A stretch of DNA of 64,000 nt, from assembly GCF_014284255.1 (NCBI RefSeq), contig NZ_JACOFV010000015.1:1-64000 (forward strand), in the 5' to 3' direction. The DNA comes from Cognatundibacterium jejuense. Its GTDB lineage: Bacteria; Pseudomonadota; Gammaproteobacteria; Burkholderiales; Burkholderiaceae_D. Shown here in pieces: positions 35,189 through 43,457 of the stretch. The notes below the pieces were generated by a model. That model had not been told where the DNA came from and did not search any database. It worked only from the letters and a program-made list of their open reading frames with translations. Both the position numbers and the translations under genes were made by a program. Numbering within the stretch: position 1 is the first letter of the stretch; the number at the start of each line of letters is the position of its first letter.

Positions 35189-35981
35189 TCAGCAGGTCGC
35201 ATTGTATCTGGAAAGGATAGGCTACCGCGATAGTCGGAAGTGTGATCTTTCTGTGTTGAATGCACTGCATACAGCACATATGTTGAGTGTCCCATTTGAA
35301 AATCTTGATATTATTCTCGGTCAACAAATAAACCTGAACCTTGATGCTTTGTTCGATAAAATTGTCTTAAAGCATCGTGGTGGATTTTGCTACGAGCTTA
35401 ATACTTTATTTCGCGCACTATTGTTAAGGCTGGGGTTCAAGGTCAGATTTTTGTCCGCACGCGTATTCAATGGCAGTCATTATGGTTCGGCTTTTGATCA
35501 CATGCTCTTGCTCGTTAATATTGAAAATGTTGATGTGATTGTTGACGTCGGGTTTGGAGATTCGTTCAAACAGCCGTTGCCATTGAGTGGTGCAGCTCAA
35601 ACGCAAAACGATGTCAGCTATTTTCTAAAAGGTGAGGGAGGTGAATATATTTTGCATAGAGAAAAAATTCTTTCGCATCCTGTGCCGCTTTATCGCTTCT
35701 CAGCAGACGTTCACGAGCTTGATGCTTTTGAACAGCAATGCAACTTTCATCAAACATCTCCGGAGTCGCATTTTACCCAGCACGCGCTTTGCTCGGTAGC
35801 GACGTCGTATGGTCGGCAGAGCATCAGGGATGGTTATTTCATCGATACCTGCAAGGGAATACGCAATGGATATCAAATTAAAAGTGAAACTGAATATCGT
35901 TTGATACTGAAAGATAAATTTCGAATGTCACTTCACGAAGACGCCAATTTTTCGATATTCTTCGGAGTAAACCCGATCTGA
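35178..35981 (+). CDS. nat: Arylamine N-acetyltransferase
   Basis: 267 residues. The catalytic triad is present: Cys71 in HRGGFCYELN, His108 in SAFDHMLLLV and Asp123 in VIVDVGFGDS. NAT transfers acetyl from acetyl-CoA to arylamines and hydrazines. It overlaps the FMN reductase gene by 11 bp, has its own GGGAG SD, and hence falls under the SoxR promoter. Together the two could disarm quinone or nitro/aryl-amine compounds. Confidence 0.93.
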   Translation: MLDDQQVALYLERIGYRDSRKCDLSVLNALHTAHMLSVPFENLDIILGQQINLNLDALFDKIVLKHRGGFCYELNTLFRALLLRLGFKVRFLSARVFNGSHYGSAFDHMLLLVNIENVDVIVDVGFGDSFKQPLPLSGAAQTQNDVSYFLKGEGGEYILHREKILSHPVPLYRFSADVHELDAFEQQCNFHQTSPESHFTQHALCSVATSYGRQSIRDGYFIDTCKGIRNGYQIKSETEYRLILKDKFRMSLHEDANFSIFFGVNPI

Positions 35982-36024
35982 ATTTTGAATTGCTTACATC
36001 CGATTCGTATTCAGAGCGGGCAAT

Positions 36025-36216
36025 TTAGTCTACCTCAAAAATTTTCTCCAAAGGTAGCTTAAATAATTTCGCAATGGCAAAGGCAAGTGGCAGACTGGGG
36101 TCGTATTTACCGGTTTCAATTGCATTGATGGTTTGTCTTGAAACCTGAAGCTGATCGGCCAGGTTGGCCTGACTCCAGTCCTGATTTGTGCGGAGTTCGC
36201 GGATAATATTTTTCAT
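36025..36216 (-). CDS. XRE-family helix-turn-helix regulator
   Basis: 63 residues. A Cro/C1-type helix-turn-helix fills most of the protein: RTNQDWSQANLADQLQVSRQ TINAIETGKYDPSLPLAF. It starts one base after the stop of the preceding membrane-protein gene, so the two are a unit. Three matching 20-bp palindromes upstream of the pair are the likely operators. Such XRE/membrane pairs are often autoregulated; their signal is unknown. Confidence 0.9.
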   Translation of the reverse strand: MKNIIRELRTNQDWSQANLADQLQVSRQTINAIETGKYDPSLPLAFAIAKLFKLPLEKIFEVD

Positions 36217-36217
36217 G

Positions 36218-36604
36218 TCAGGCATCGAGCTTTTTACGCAAACAAGCAATGATGCCCCAGCCACCCATAAAAATGCCCCAGATGACAAACATGCTCAGCC
36301 TTGGAAAACCTATGCCTTCCATGAAACCATAGGTCAGACTGAAGATCGCAGTTAAGCCACCAGCCATGGCAAGATTTTCTAAGCTCCATTGACGCAAATA
36401 TTCATCAATTCGCCTGAAATGGCGCACTATTGCCCATAAGGAGAAGAGTACCGGAATCATAGGACAGAGTGCGATCAGCAAACGTAATATGCCTGCTTGC
36501 ATGTCTCTTGCAATCCACACACTGGTGAATAGCACGACAAGATAGATAGCAATAGATCCAAATAATTCCCGGAAATAGATTTTGTTGACTGTTGATTCGT
36601 ACAT
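36218..36604 (-). CDS. Small multi-pass membrane protein paired with XRE
   Basis: 128 residues with four predicted membrane helices at about 15-35, 42-62, 80-100 and 105-122 (for example LFGSIAIYLVVLFTSVWIAR and FVIWGIFMGGWGIIACL). No enzyme motif was seen. SD GGAGG lies before the ATG at 36604. It comes first in a two-gene operon with XRE and may sequester the regulator or signal to it, which is inference. Confidence 0.8.
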   Translation of the reverse strand: MYESTVNKIYFRELFGSIAIYLVVLFTSVWIARDMQAGILRLLIALCPMIPVLFSLWAIVRHFRRIDEYLRQWSLENLAMAGGLTAIFSLTYGFMEGIGFPRLSMFVIWGIFMGGWGIIACLRKKLDA

Positions 36605-36693
36605 CGTTGCCTCCAATATTCAAAAGAGTGGTTCAAATGAGCTAAATTAGCTGTGTCTAAGCGAGTTTGTATAGACGGTACCAAAAGAAAGTA

Positions 36694-36713
36694 ATGTCAA
36701 ACAAACTTGACAT
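36694..36713. promoter_or_regulatory. 20-bp palindrome, XRE operator candidate A
   Basis: ATGTCAAACAAACTTGACAT: perfect 7-bp arms. On the minus strand it includes a TTGACA hexamer that could be the -35 of the XRE operon. Confidence 0.6.
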
Positions 36714-36783
36714 GTATGATCAAAAAAATTGCAGCTCTTTTCAGTGCTGCAAATACTAACATCAAACTTTTCGTCGCGATTCG

Positions 36784-36803
36784 ATGTAAAGTATGCTTTA
36801 CAT
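36784..36803. promoter_or_regulatory. 20-bp palindrome, XRE operator candidate B
   Basis: ATGTAAAGTATGCTTTACAT: perfect 8-bp arms. It begins 90 bp from site A. Confidence 0.6.
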
Positions 36804-36823
36804 CTTAGGGCAGTAAAAATGTA

Positions 36824-36843
36824 ATGTCAAGCATCCTTTACAT
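36824..36843. promoter_or_regulatory. 20-bp palindrome, XRE operator candidate C
   Basis: ATGTCAAGCATCCTTTACAT: one mismatch between arms. It lies 40 bp from site B. Consensus of A-C: ATGT(C/A)AA(A/G) N4 (C)TT(T/G)ACAT. Confidence 0.55.
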
Positions 36844-36927
36844 TGCTTGCATCTGAAATTTAAAGATAATTATTTTTATCAACTGCATCATGAAGGAACA
36901 ATGTTTTAAAGATGGAAATCCCGGCGG

Positions 36928-37188
36928 TTACTTGATCGCATTGGAAAAAGAAGTTATTGATCGGTTAAATGGCGCTAGGGCGGGAACGGTTACTGGAGGC
37001 ACAGTACCGTGTGAAGGAGTGGCGTAGACAATCACGTCTGACATGGGGTTGCCTTTTTTATCCAAGGCTGTAGTGACTACTTCAGTGGCACCTACTGACT
37101 GTGTCAGCGCCACACCCAAAGATAGGAAAAAAGCGGCAAAAATTCTGCCGCTACCGATTTGTTTCAATACTCTGGTAAGCATCGTCAT
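36928..37188 (-). pseudogene. Truncated methylamine-utilisation/cupredoxin-like protein
   Basis: About 86 residues: a signal-type start (IFAAFFLSLGVALTQSVGA), then EVVTTALDKKGNPMSDVIVY and PPVTVPALAPFNRSI, then an abrupt end FSNAIK. This is the first third of proteins that normally continue into a cupredoxin-like part. In related genomes such genes follow DUF3034 and truncated-haemoglobin genes, as here, and are themselves followed by a diguanylate cyclase gene, which is missing. Truncation by deletion or frameshift is likely. Confidence 0.5.
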
Positions 37189-37192
37189 CTGC

Positions 37193-37648
37193 TTACTTCG
37201 TGACAACCACGCGTTGCATTGGTGCCAGTTTAGCGATCAATTTATTTTGTATGGATGAGGGAATATCATGCTTATCCATCGCTATTTGCAAGTCTTCTGC
37301 GAGAGCATTAAATTGAGTGTTGCTAATGTTCATACCTTCATGCGCGCTATTCATATCTTTGCCGCTATATTTGCATGGGCCGCCACTGAGTTCACAGAAC
37401 TGTTCTGTCAATAAAAATCCCAAACGTTCTTTATCGGCATTCGCAAATGCTGCGCTAATGCGATCATCGGTCGTGATGATGCTAACAAAATCTTGCATAA
37501 AGCTGGCAATACCGGCTTTTTGGCCTAAACCTTGATAAACCGCGTCGGCACCAGAATCAGCCAGTGCATTGATGTGTACGGACAGACTTAAAGCTGCGAC
37601 GCTGCATGCAACAGAGATCGCGCTAGTGAAGGATGAGAAGTTTTTCAT
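37193..37648 (-). CDS. Exported group I truncated haemoglobin
   Basis: 151 residues. A signal peptide runs to about 30 (ending ALA). The mature 2-on-2 globin has YQGLGQKAGIASFMQDFVSI, DDRISAAFANAD, and FCELSGGPCKYSGKDMNSAH, where the final His is the probable proximal haem ligand. Group I proteins bind O2 or NO. Periplasmic export is unusual for truncated globins. It lies between DUF3034 and the truncated cupredoxin-like gene, probably in one operon. Confidence 0.88.
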   Translation of the reverse strand: MKNFSSFTSAISVACSVAALSLSVHINALADSGADAVYQGLGQKAGIASFMQDFVSIITTDDRISAAFANADKERLGFLLTEQFCELSGGPCKYSGKDMNSAHEGMNISNTQFNALAEDLQIAMDKHDIPSSIQNKLIAKLAPMQRVVVTK

Positions 37649-37701
37649 TTGAATTTCTTTCTGAGAAAATAGTCGCTAAAAATAAGAATAAAAGTCCTTG
37701 A

Positions 37702-38610
37702 TCAGAAACCTGTTTGCAAGGACAAATACCAGCCATGCTGATCTTTAGGATTGAAAATCGTGATGTCACCCAGACGTGCGTACGCCGCAGTCACAGACAC
37801 ATTTTTAGTTGGAAACCACGCAACGAATGCGTCGTAGTATGCCTTCTCGTTGTCGACATTGAGATTATTAGGCTTCATGCGGTATTCGATGCCGGCAACC
37901 AGTTTGCGGTTAATCAGATACGCAGCAGATCCTTCAAACATGGCCTGGTAGCTATCTTTTTTATCGCCACCAAAACCGAGTATGCCCATTTGATTGGCTT
38001 TGGTTAAGCGAACTGTGCCATTGAGCAGCAAGCTTTGATCTAACAGGATTTTGGTTGCAGATGCGTAGTAATCAATGCCGTGGTCATCAGATGCGCCCAA
38101 TTGTTTGACGTTAGTCACCCCAAGTGCTTCTAAACCTGCAATGCCGTTATTCCGTTTATACATCGCACCTATCGCCACTTGCGGCATCCAGCTACCCTGA
38201 TCATAGACCGCGTCACCAGCGACTTTGACTTTGATACCAACGATGTCCTGGCGAATCTTGAGGGCGTTTAATGGTGCCAGGCTGCCAGTGAATTCCTGAT
38301 TCGCTAAAGAAAATTCAACGCGGTCGGCGACACCAACGGCAACGCCATAGGATGTCAGACCATAGTCCTGTGTTGAAATACGAGTAGCATGCGCATTACC
38401 ACCGTAGCTATCGCGTGAACCATAGCCAGTGATCAGTGCCCACGGCGTAATGCCACCACCACCGGCACCTTCTACGCTGCTGACACCGCCAGTGGCGGTT
38501 AATTTACCCATATCTGGTTTGCTGAATTCTTGCGCATGCGCTGTTTGTGCGATGAGTGCTAATCCAGCCAGCAGGCTGGTGTAACGTAAGCCTAGTATCA
38601 GTTGCATCAT
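37702..38610 (-). CDS. DUF3034 family exported protein
   Basis: 302 residues with a signal peptide ending AHA near 26. Alternating beta-strand patterns (VTAAYARLGDITIFNPKDQH, GWYLSLQTGF at the end) suggest an outer-membrane or periplasmic beta-barrel. DUF3034 proteins occur next to truncated haemoglobins in betaproteobacteria, as here; their function is unknown. The AAGGA SD lies before ATG 38610 or 38607. Confidence 0.88.
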   Translation of the reverse strand: MMQLILGLRYTSLLAGLALIAQTAHAQEFSKPDMGKLTATGGVSSVEGAGGGGITPWALITGYGSRDSYGGNAHATRISTQDYGLTSYGVAVGVADRVEFSLANQEFTGSLAPLNALKIRQDIVGIKVKVAGDAVYDQGSWMPQVAIGAMYKRNNGIAGLEALGVTNVKQLGASDDHGIDYYASATKILLDQSLLLNGTVRLTKANQMGILGFGGDKKDSYQAMFEGSAAYLINRKLVAGIEYRMKPNNLNVDNEKAYYDAFVAWFPTKNVSVTAAYARLGDITIFNPKDQHGWYLSLQTGF

Positions 38611-38830
38611 TTTTCCTTGGATTTTCGTCTGAAAACATCGCTTAAGCGTTTGAAGCTACTCAATCTGCGATGACCTGATAACTGATACGCAGCGAAAAAC
38701 CAATTGGATTCAAGTTTTTTTAAAAAGCTGAAAATATTTTTGTTTGTGTGGTTTCGTGCGCATGGCGTGAATGAATGGGTAAAAATCTCGTTACAATTTC
38801 TGCCAACATAAATATTTTTTGGAGAAGCGA

Positions 38831-39415
38831 TTGACTCAGGCAACTTCCGATGCCAGCCAGTTACATCACTGGTTGGCTGCTATTGCGAAACAAGATGGGC
38901 GTGCATTTCAGGCTTTATATGATGCGACATCGGCGAAACTGTTTGGCTTTGCGCTGCGTATATTGAATAAGCGCGAGCTGGCAGAAGAGGTATTGCAAGA
39001 AAGCTATGTCAATATCTGGAATAATGCCGCCAATTATCAGTCCAGCCTTGCAGCGCCGATGACATGGATGGTGACTATCGTCCGCCATCGCGCAATTGAT
39101 CAATTACGTCGCATTGACCATGACGTAGAAATCGATGGAGAGGATTTTGATATGGGTTTGCTACACACATTAGAAAGCAAAGAGCCTACGCCGACCCGAC
39201 ATTTGGAATTGAGTCAGGACGCACGTGCCTTGTCGTCGTGTATGTCGCGTCTGGAAAATACCCATCGACAAGCAATGGCACTGGCGTTTTTTCATGACCT
39301 GTCGCACTCGGAAGTGGCGCAGCAGTTGAGCTTGCCGATAGGTACAGTGAAAACCTGGATCCGGCGCGGTCTGGGTAAACTGCGATTGTGTCTGAATTCC
39401 AGGGAGGCATCATGA
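38831..39415 (+). CDS. ECF-type RNA polymerase sigma factor
   Basis: 194 residues. Region 2 is FALRILNKRELAEEVLQESY and region 4 is LSHSEVAQQLSLPIGTVKTW. The start is most likely TTG 38831, six bases after GGAGA; no better ATG exists. It overlaps the anti-sigma gene by ATGA. The sigma/anti-sigma pair would control its own regulon; the inducing signal is unknown. Confidence 0.92.
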   Translation: MTQATSDASQLHHWLAAIAKQDGRAFQALYDATSAKLFGFALRILNKRELAEEVLQESYVNIWNNAANYQSSLAAPMTWMVTIVRHRAIDQLRRIDHDVEIDGEDFDMGLLHTLESKEPTPTRHLELSQDARALSSCMSRLENTHRQAMALAFFHDLSHSEVAQQLSLPIGTVKTWIRRGLGKLRLCLNSREAS

Positions 39416-40143
39416 ATCTACAAAACTTAATGGCGAACTCCCGGCTGCAACAAAAGCTTGCGGCGGAATATGTGTTGGGTAGCTTGCGTGGAGGTGCGCG
39501 GCGCCGCTTCGAATACTGGTTGAAACAAGAGGCCACACTACGCCACGTCGTTCGGCAATGGGAGGCACATTTATTGCCGATGGCAGAATTGACCCCTGCG
39601 ATTGCGCCCCCACCTCAGGTATGGGAGCGCATTCGCCAGCGCGTTGGGATCGCTGTGCCTGTCCATGATCGTTGGCGCTTCTGGCGCGAACTGCGCCAAG
39701 ATTTGGCGTTCTGGCGTGGTCTTGGTATGGTATCAACTGCGGCTGCAATGATTTTAGTGTCGGTCTTGTTTAGCACGTTAGAACGTCAACAAAATGGCGC
39801 GGTCGGTAATCAATATGTGGCGACTTTGACGGATGAGAAGGCGCAAGCCATCGCTTTGATTACTGGCGACAAAAAACGCGGTGAATTGGTCGTCAAGATG
39901 GTGAGCGCCCAGTCGATTCGTGCTGATCAAAGTCTGGAATTATGGTCGATTTCTAAAGAGGGCAAAGTACATTCACTGGGTTTGATCGCCAGTGCTGGTC
40001 AGGTGACGGTGCGGATGCCGGAACACATGCTCAAACAGGAGCAGGCTGTGTTGGCTATTTCTCTGGAACCCAAAGGTGGATCAGCTAATCCGGAGAAGCC
40101 ATCAGGTCCTATTTTGTTTAAGGGGCAATGGTTGGTGATTTAG
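39412..40143 (+). CDS. Anti-sigma factor, RskA-type C-terminal domain
   Basis: 243 residues. The N-terminal cytoplasmic part holds AAEYVLGSLRGGARRRFEYW and the typical VRQWEAHLLPM segment. One membrane helix is at about 105-124 (GMVSTAAAMILVSVLFSTLE). The periplasmic C-terminal RskA domain (SLELWSISKEGKVHSLGLIA, VLAISLEPKGG) follows. It holds the ECF sigma factor at the membrane until a signal arrives. ATG overlaps the sigma stop. Confidence 0.93.
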   Translation: MNLQNLMANSRLQQKLAAEYVLGSLRGGARRRFEYWLKQEATLRHVVRQWEAHLLPMAELTPAIAPPPQVWERIRQRVGIAVPVHDRWRFWRELRQDLAFWRGLGMVSTAAAMILVSVLFSTLERQQNGAVGNQYVATLTDEKAQAIALITGDKKRGELVVKMVSAQSIRADQSLELWSISKEGKVHSLGLIASAGQVTVRMPEHMLKQEQAVLAISLEPKGGSANPEKPSGPILFKGQWLVI

Positions 40144-40169
40144 TTGGTGATTTAGAACGAGGATCGTAG

Positions 40170-40201
40170 CGAGGGAATTGGGCTAAGAGTTCAGTCCCTC
40201 G
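40170..40201. terminator. Hairpin between the anti-sigma and AraC genes
   Basis: CGAGGGA pairs with TCCCTCG around an 18-base loop, between two convergent genes. There is no clear T-tract. Confidence 0.4.
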
Positions 40202-40251
40202 TTAGATTTCGCGTTATAACAATCGTGACTGATCAGCTTGCTTCACATCAG

Positions 40252-41040
40252 CTACATGCTCTTGCGCAGTTCACTTGGCGTGATGCCGTAATGTGAACGA
40301 AAACGATGTGAAAATCGTGATGCTGAAGCGTAGCCGGTTTCGATGGCGATTTCTCCAATCGCTTTCGATGTCGTTTGCAACAAATTTAATGCCTGGCCAA
40401 ACCGGACTTCAAGCAAGATTTGTCCGAATTTTTTACCTTCTGCTTGTAGTCGTCGGCGTAAAGTCGACTCGCCTATATGTAGCTGTTGGGCTATTTTGGT
40501 GGTACTCCATTCGTAAGCAGGGCGTAGCGCAATTAGGTGCTGTATGCGTTCGCAGAGTGTATCGGCGCGAATGCTGATGATCGGTGAGAGATCGTTATTG
40601 AGGCTCAGCGCCAGAAGCACACCCTCAAGATAATGTTCCTGCAAACTGTCTGGTGCTTGCGCTGCAATACTCGCCATTAGTTGACGCCATGCTTCTGTAG
40701 TGTGTGTATCGACTTTGCAACGTAAATTGTTTTCGAGTGGTTGACGCTTAGTGATCAATAATTGATCGCCATAACGTTGGCGGAAGCGCGATATCAGTTG
40801 CGGTGGAACGCTGACCATTTCTGCCAGATAGAGATCTTTGTCAGGAATATTGCTGACGGTGAATTTCATCCCGGCAGGAAAGAGTAACAGCTGTTGCGAT
40901 TCGATATCCAGGAATTGTTCATCCCATATAACTTGTTTGGTCCCATGCTTTACCAGGCATAGCGCTGGCAGGATGCTGGAAACCTGCCGCAAGCTATGTC
41001 TTTTGTTGGCTTTGACGACCGTTAAATCAATCGCAGGCAT
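40252..41040 (-). CDS. AraC-family transcriptional regulator
   Basis: 262 residues. The N-terminal half is a cupin-like sensing domain (QQLLLFPAGMKFTVSNIPDK). The C-terminal double helix-turn-helix includes TTKIAQQLHIGESTLRRRLQ and ASRFSHRFRSHYGITPSELR. The next gene on the same strand upstream is a PEBP protein that ends 38 bp before; the AraC target is not evident. Confidence 0.92.
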   Translation of the reverse strand: MPAIDLTVVKANKRHSLRQVSSILPALCLVKHGTKQVIWDEQFLDIESQQLLLFPAGMKFTVSNIPDKDLYLAEMVSVPPQLISRFRQRYGDQLLITKRQPLENNLRCKVDTHTTEAWRQLMASIAAQAPDSLQEHYLEGVLLALSLNNDLSPIISIRADTLCERIQHLIALRPAYEWSTTKIAQQLHIGESTLRRRLQAEGKKFGQILLEVRFGQALNLLQTTSKAIGEIAIETGYASASRFSHRFRSHYGITPSELRKSM

Positions 41041-41077
41041 GGCAGCTTACCGCGTGAGATGTCATGCCCATATCAAG

Positions 41078-41623
41078 TTAACGTCCGTAAGTTGCAGTGA
41101 TTGATGCTTTGGCGATGACATTGGCGTTCAACATATAACCGACCATAGCGCCACTTGCATGTTTATCAATCGGCAAACGATCCGTCTTTAATGCCCAGAC
41201 AGTAAATTGATAGTGATGTGGTTTATCTCCAACTGGTGGGCATGCACCGCCGAAACCATTAGTGCCAAAATCTGTCAGACCTTGTACGGTACCTTTTGGT
41301 AATTTGCCGCCTTTGCTGCCTGCACCTTTAGGCAATTCCGTCACGGTTGCCGGAATGTTAACCAGCGTCCAGTGCCACCAACCACTACCGGTCGGTGCAT
41401 CAGGATCATAAGCGGTAATCGCAAAACTCTTGGTTTCCGCTGGCGCACCTTGCCATGCTAAGGAAGGAGAAACATTGCCGCCTTCACAGCCAAAACCTTT
41501 AAACACTTGTTCCGCACTTAAAGTCTGACCTTCTGCGATGTCTTTGCTGCTGAGTTTGAAATCATCAGCCAATGCGGTACCCGCTAAGCTCAATAATACA
41601 GAGAATAAAACGCGCGTTTTCAT
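41078..41623 (-). CDS. YbhB/YbcL PEBP-family (Raf kinase inhibitor-like) protein
   Basis: 181 residues with a signal peptide ending ALA near 19. The PEBP motif DPDAPTGSGWWHWTLVNIPA is complete, followed by NGFGGACPPVGDKPHHYQFT. PEBP proteins bind phospholipids or small ligands; the bacterial exported ones have unknown function. Confidence 0.93.
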   Translation of the reverse strand: MKTRVLFSVLLSLAGTALADDFKLSSKDIAEGQTLSAEQVFKGFGCEGGNVSPSLAWQGAPAETKSFAITAYDPDAPTGSGWWHWTLVNIPATVTELPKGAGSKGGKLPKGTVQGLTDFGTNGFGGACPPVGDKPHHYQFTVWALKTDRLPIDKHASGAMVGYMLNANVIAKASITATYGR

Positions 41624-42025
41624 CGAGGTATTCCTTTCAAAAGTGAGTTGCTAGTGTAGGCCTTAAAAGAAAGTCGTGTTGTGCCAAAACGCTCATTTTA
41701 TATGCGATTTTGGTCAAAAACGTCCAAATTTGTACATCGTGATCACTACTTTGCCTATTTTTTTTAGAGAGCGAAGCAACCAGCGTTTTTCCAACATTGC
41801 GAGCATTCTCACTGAAAAACAACTGACCCCTAGGCAACTTGGTGTTGATTAGGGCTACTTTGATTTGCATCAATTGATTTTGCTGTTTCAAGCCTATGCT
41901 GAAATTAGTGCATAGGATTAGTTATGTGTATTTATTATTTTTTGAATACGCTTTCCTGGCTCATTGCATAGAAATTAACCATCTGGTCGTTTCAATGTTA
42001 CCCAAGATTTAAGACGAGGTCATCA
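41624..42025. other. 402-bp intergenic region
   Basis: The region contains the divergent promoters of the PEBP gene and the cytochrome-porin gene. I see no gene, hairpin or strong repeat. Confidence 0.4.
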
Positions 42026-43417
42026 ATGAGTAAAGTTCTGACTACCTTTCGTGCTGATCACTCTCTAGACGTGTATATCTTTGGATTGGTTGCTTTGATC
42101 ATGCTGATGATATCTGGCTCAGCCCACGCTTTACCTACTTTTGCCCGGCAGACTGGACAGTCCTGTGTTGCCTGCCATGCGGGTGGGCAATATCCTGAGC
42201 TTACACCTTATGGTCGCTTGTTTAAACTGACTGGATATACCTTGGGCGAACGTCCTGCAGTGCCACTTTCGGTGATGGGCGTGGCAAGCTATACCAAAAC
42301 CATCAATGCTGATCCTTCATCTGACTTTCCAAAAAATGCAGCCGCATTATTTCAGACTGGCAGCGTTTTTCTGGCTGGAAAAATCACTGACAATATCGGC
42401 ATGTTCGCTCAGGCAACCTACGACAACTATGCCAATCAGGATCCAAACACCAATCAATGGAGCGGGCATTCGCATTCCGACAATATTGACGTGCGTTATT
42501 CTGATCGCTTTATCAGCAGCGGGAGTGACCTGATTGTTGGGCTCAGCCTGAACAATAATCCATCCGTTGCCGATGTCTGGAATACGGCACCAGCATGGAT
42601 ACAATACGTGCCAACCAAATTCGGTTACACAGGTGCCAGCGCTGCACCGATGATGTCACAGTTAGGGCAACAAGTCGCCGGTCTTGGTGCCTACGTGTTC
42701 TGGAATAAAACACTCTATGCAGAGTTATCTTTGTACCAGACCGCCAAAGGAGCATTCACCATCCTGAAGTCAGGCAATGATATCGGTAACCGGCTTAGCG
42801 GCAGCAATCCCTATTGGCGTTTGGCTGCAAGTCATGAATGGGGGCCACATAATATGATGGTGGGCATGTTTGGCATGAATGCTGATGTGTATCCAGATCC
42901 CACCAATCCAACCGGACCGACTACCCACTTTCGCGATCGTGGTATCGACGCCCAATATCAGTATCTACTCGATGATCACACTTTTACGGCACAACTGAGC
43001 TATATCCGTGAATCGAGCAATGGCGGTGACGTGACAGGTGTGGCGAGTAATAGCAGTAATACCTTGAACCAGTTGCAAATCAAAGGCAGCTATATTTATC
43101 GCGCTAAATATGGTGGTAGCTTCACTTATCGCCAATCCACTGGAAGTTCGGACGCCACACTTTACGCAGGCTTGCAGGACGATGGAACCGGAACGGGAAA
43201 TATGATTCCGATTCCAGGAAGCGGGAGTATCACCAACAATCCCGATACCAGAATTTTGATTCCCGAATTGTTCTGGATGCCGGTTCAGTATGCGCGAGTC
43301 GGTTTGCAGTACTACAAGTTCAATCGTTTCAATGGTGCCAGCAGCAATTACGATGGCGCCGGACGGAATGCGAAAGATAATAATACCCTGTTTGTTTATG
43401 TGTGGGCTGCTTATTAA
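42026..43417 (+). CDS. Outer-membrane cytochrome c-porin fusion (Cyc2-like)
   Basis: 463 residues. A hydrophobic signal segment ends near 35 (SGSAHA). A single haem motif CVACH lies at 47-51, preceded by FARQTGQS and followed by PELTPYGRLFKLTGYTL, the conserved start of Cyc2-type monohaem cytochrome-porin fusions. The remaining 390 residues alternate in short beta-strands and end FVYVWAAY, a plausible outer-membrane barrel. Cyc2 proteins carry electrons from extracellular Fe(II) across the outer membrane; related fusions have unknown donors. The downstream gene is a dihaem cytochrome c lipoprotein. SD GAGG. Direction of electron flow cannot be read from sequence. Confidence 0.8.
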   Translation: MSKVLTTFRADHSLDVYIFGLVALIMLMISGSAHALPTFARQTGQSCVACHAGGQYPELTPYGRLFKLTGYTLGERPAVPLSVMGVASYTKTINADPSSDFPKNAAALFQTGSVFLAGKITDNIGMFAQATYDNYANQDPNTNQWSGHSHSDNIDVRYSDRFISSGSDLIVGLSLNNNPSVADVWNTAPAWIQYVPTKFGYTGASAAPMMSQLGQQVAGLGAYVFWNKTLYAELSLYQTAKGAFTILKSGNDIGNRLSGSNPYWRLAASHEWGPHNMMVGMFGMNADVYPDPTNPTGPTTHFRDRGIDAQYQYLLDDHTFTAQLSYIRESSNGGDVTGVASNSSNTLNQLQIKGSYIYRAKYGGSFTYRQSTGSSDATLYAGLQDDGTGTGNMIPIPGSGSITNNPDTRILIPELFWMPVQYARVGLQYYKFNRFNGASSNYDGAGRNAKDNNTLFVYVWAAY

Positions 43418-43457
43418 GCGTGACGTCGATTGACGATTAACACCATGGGAGAAAAAC

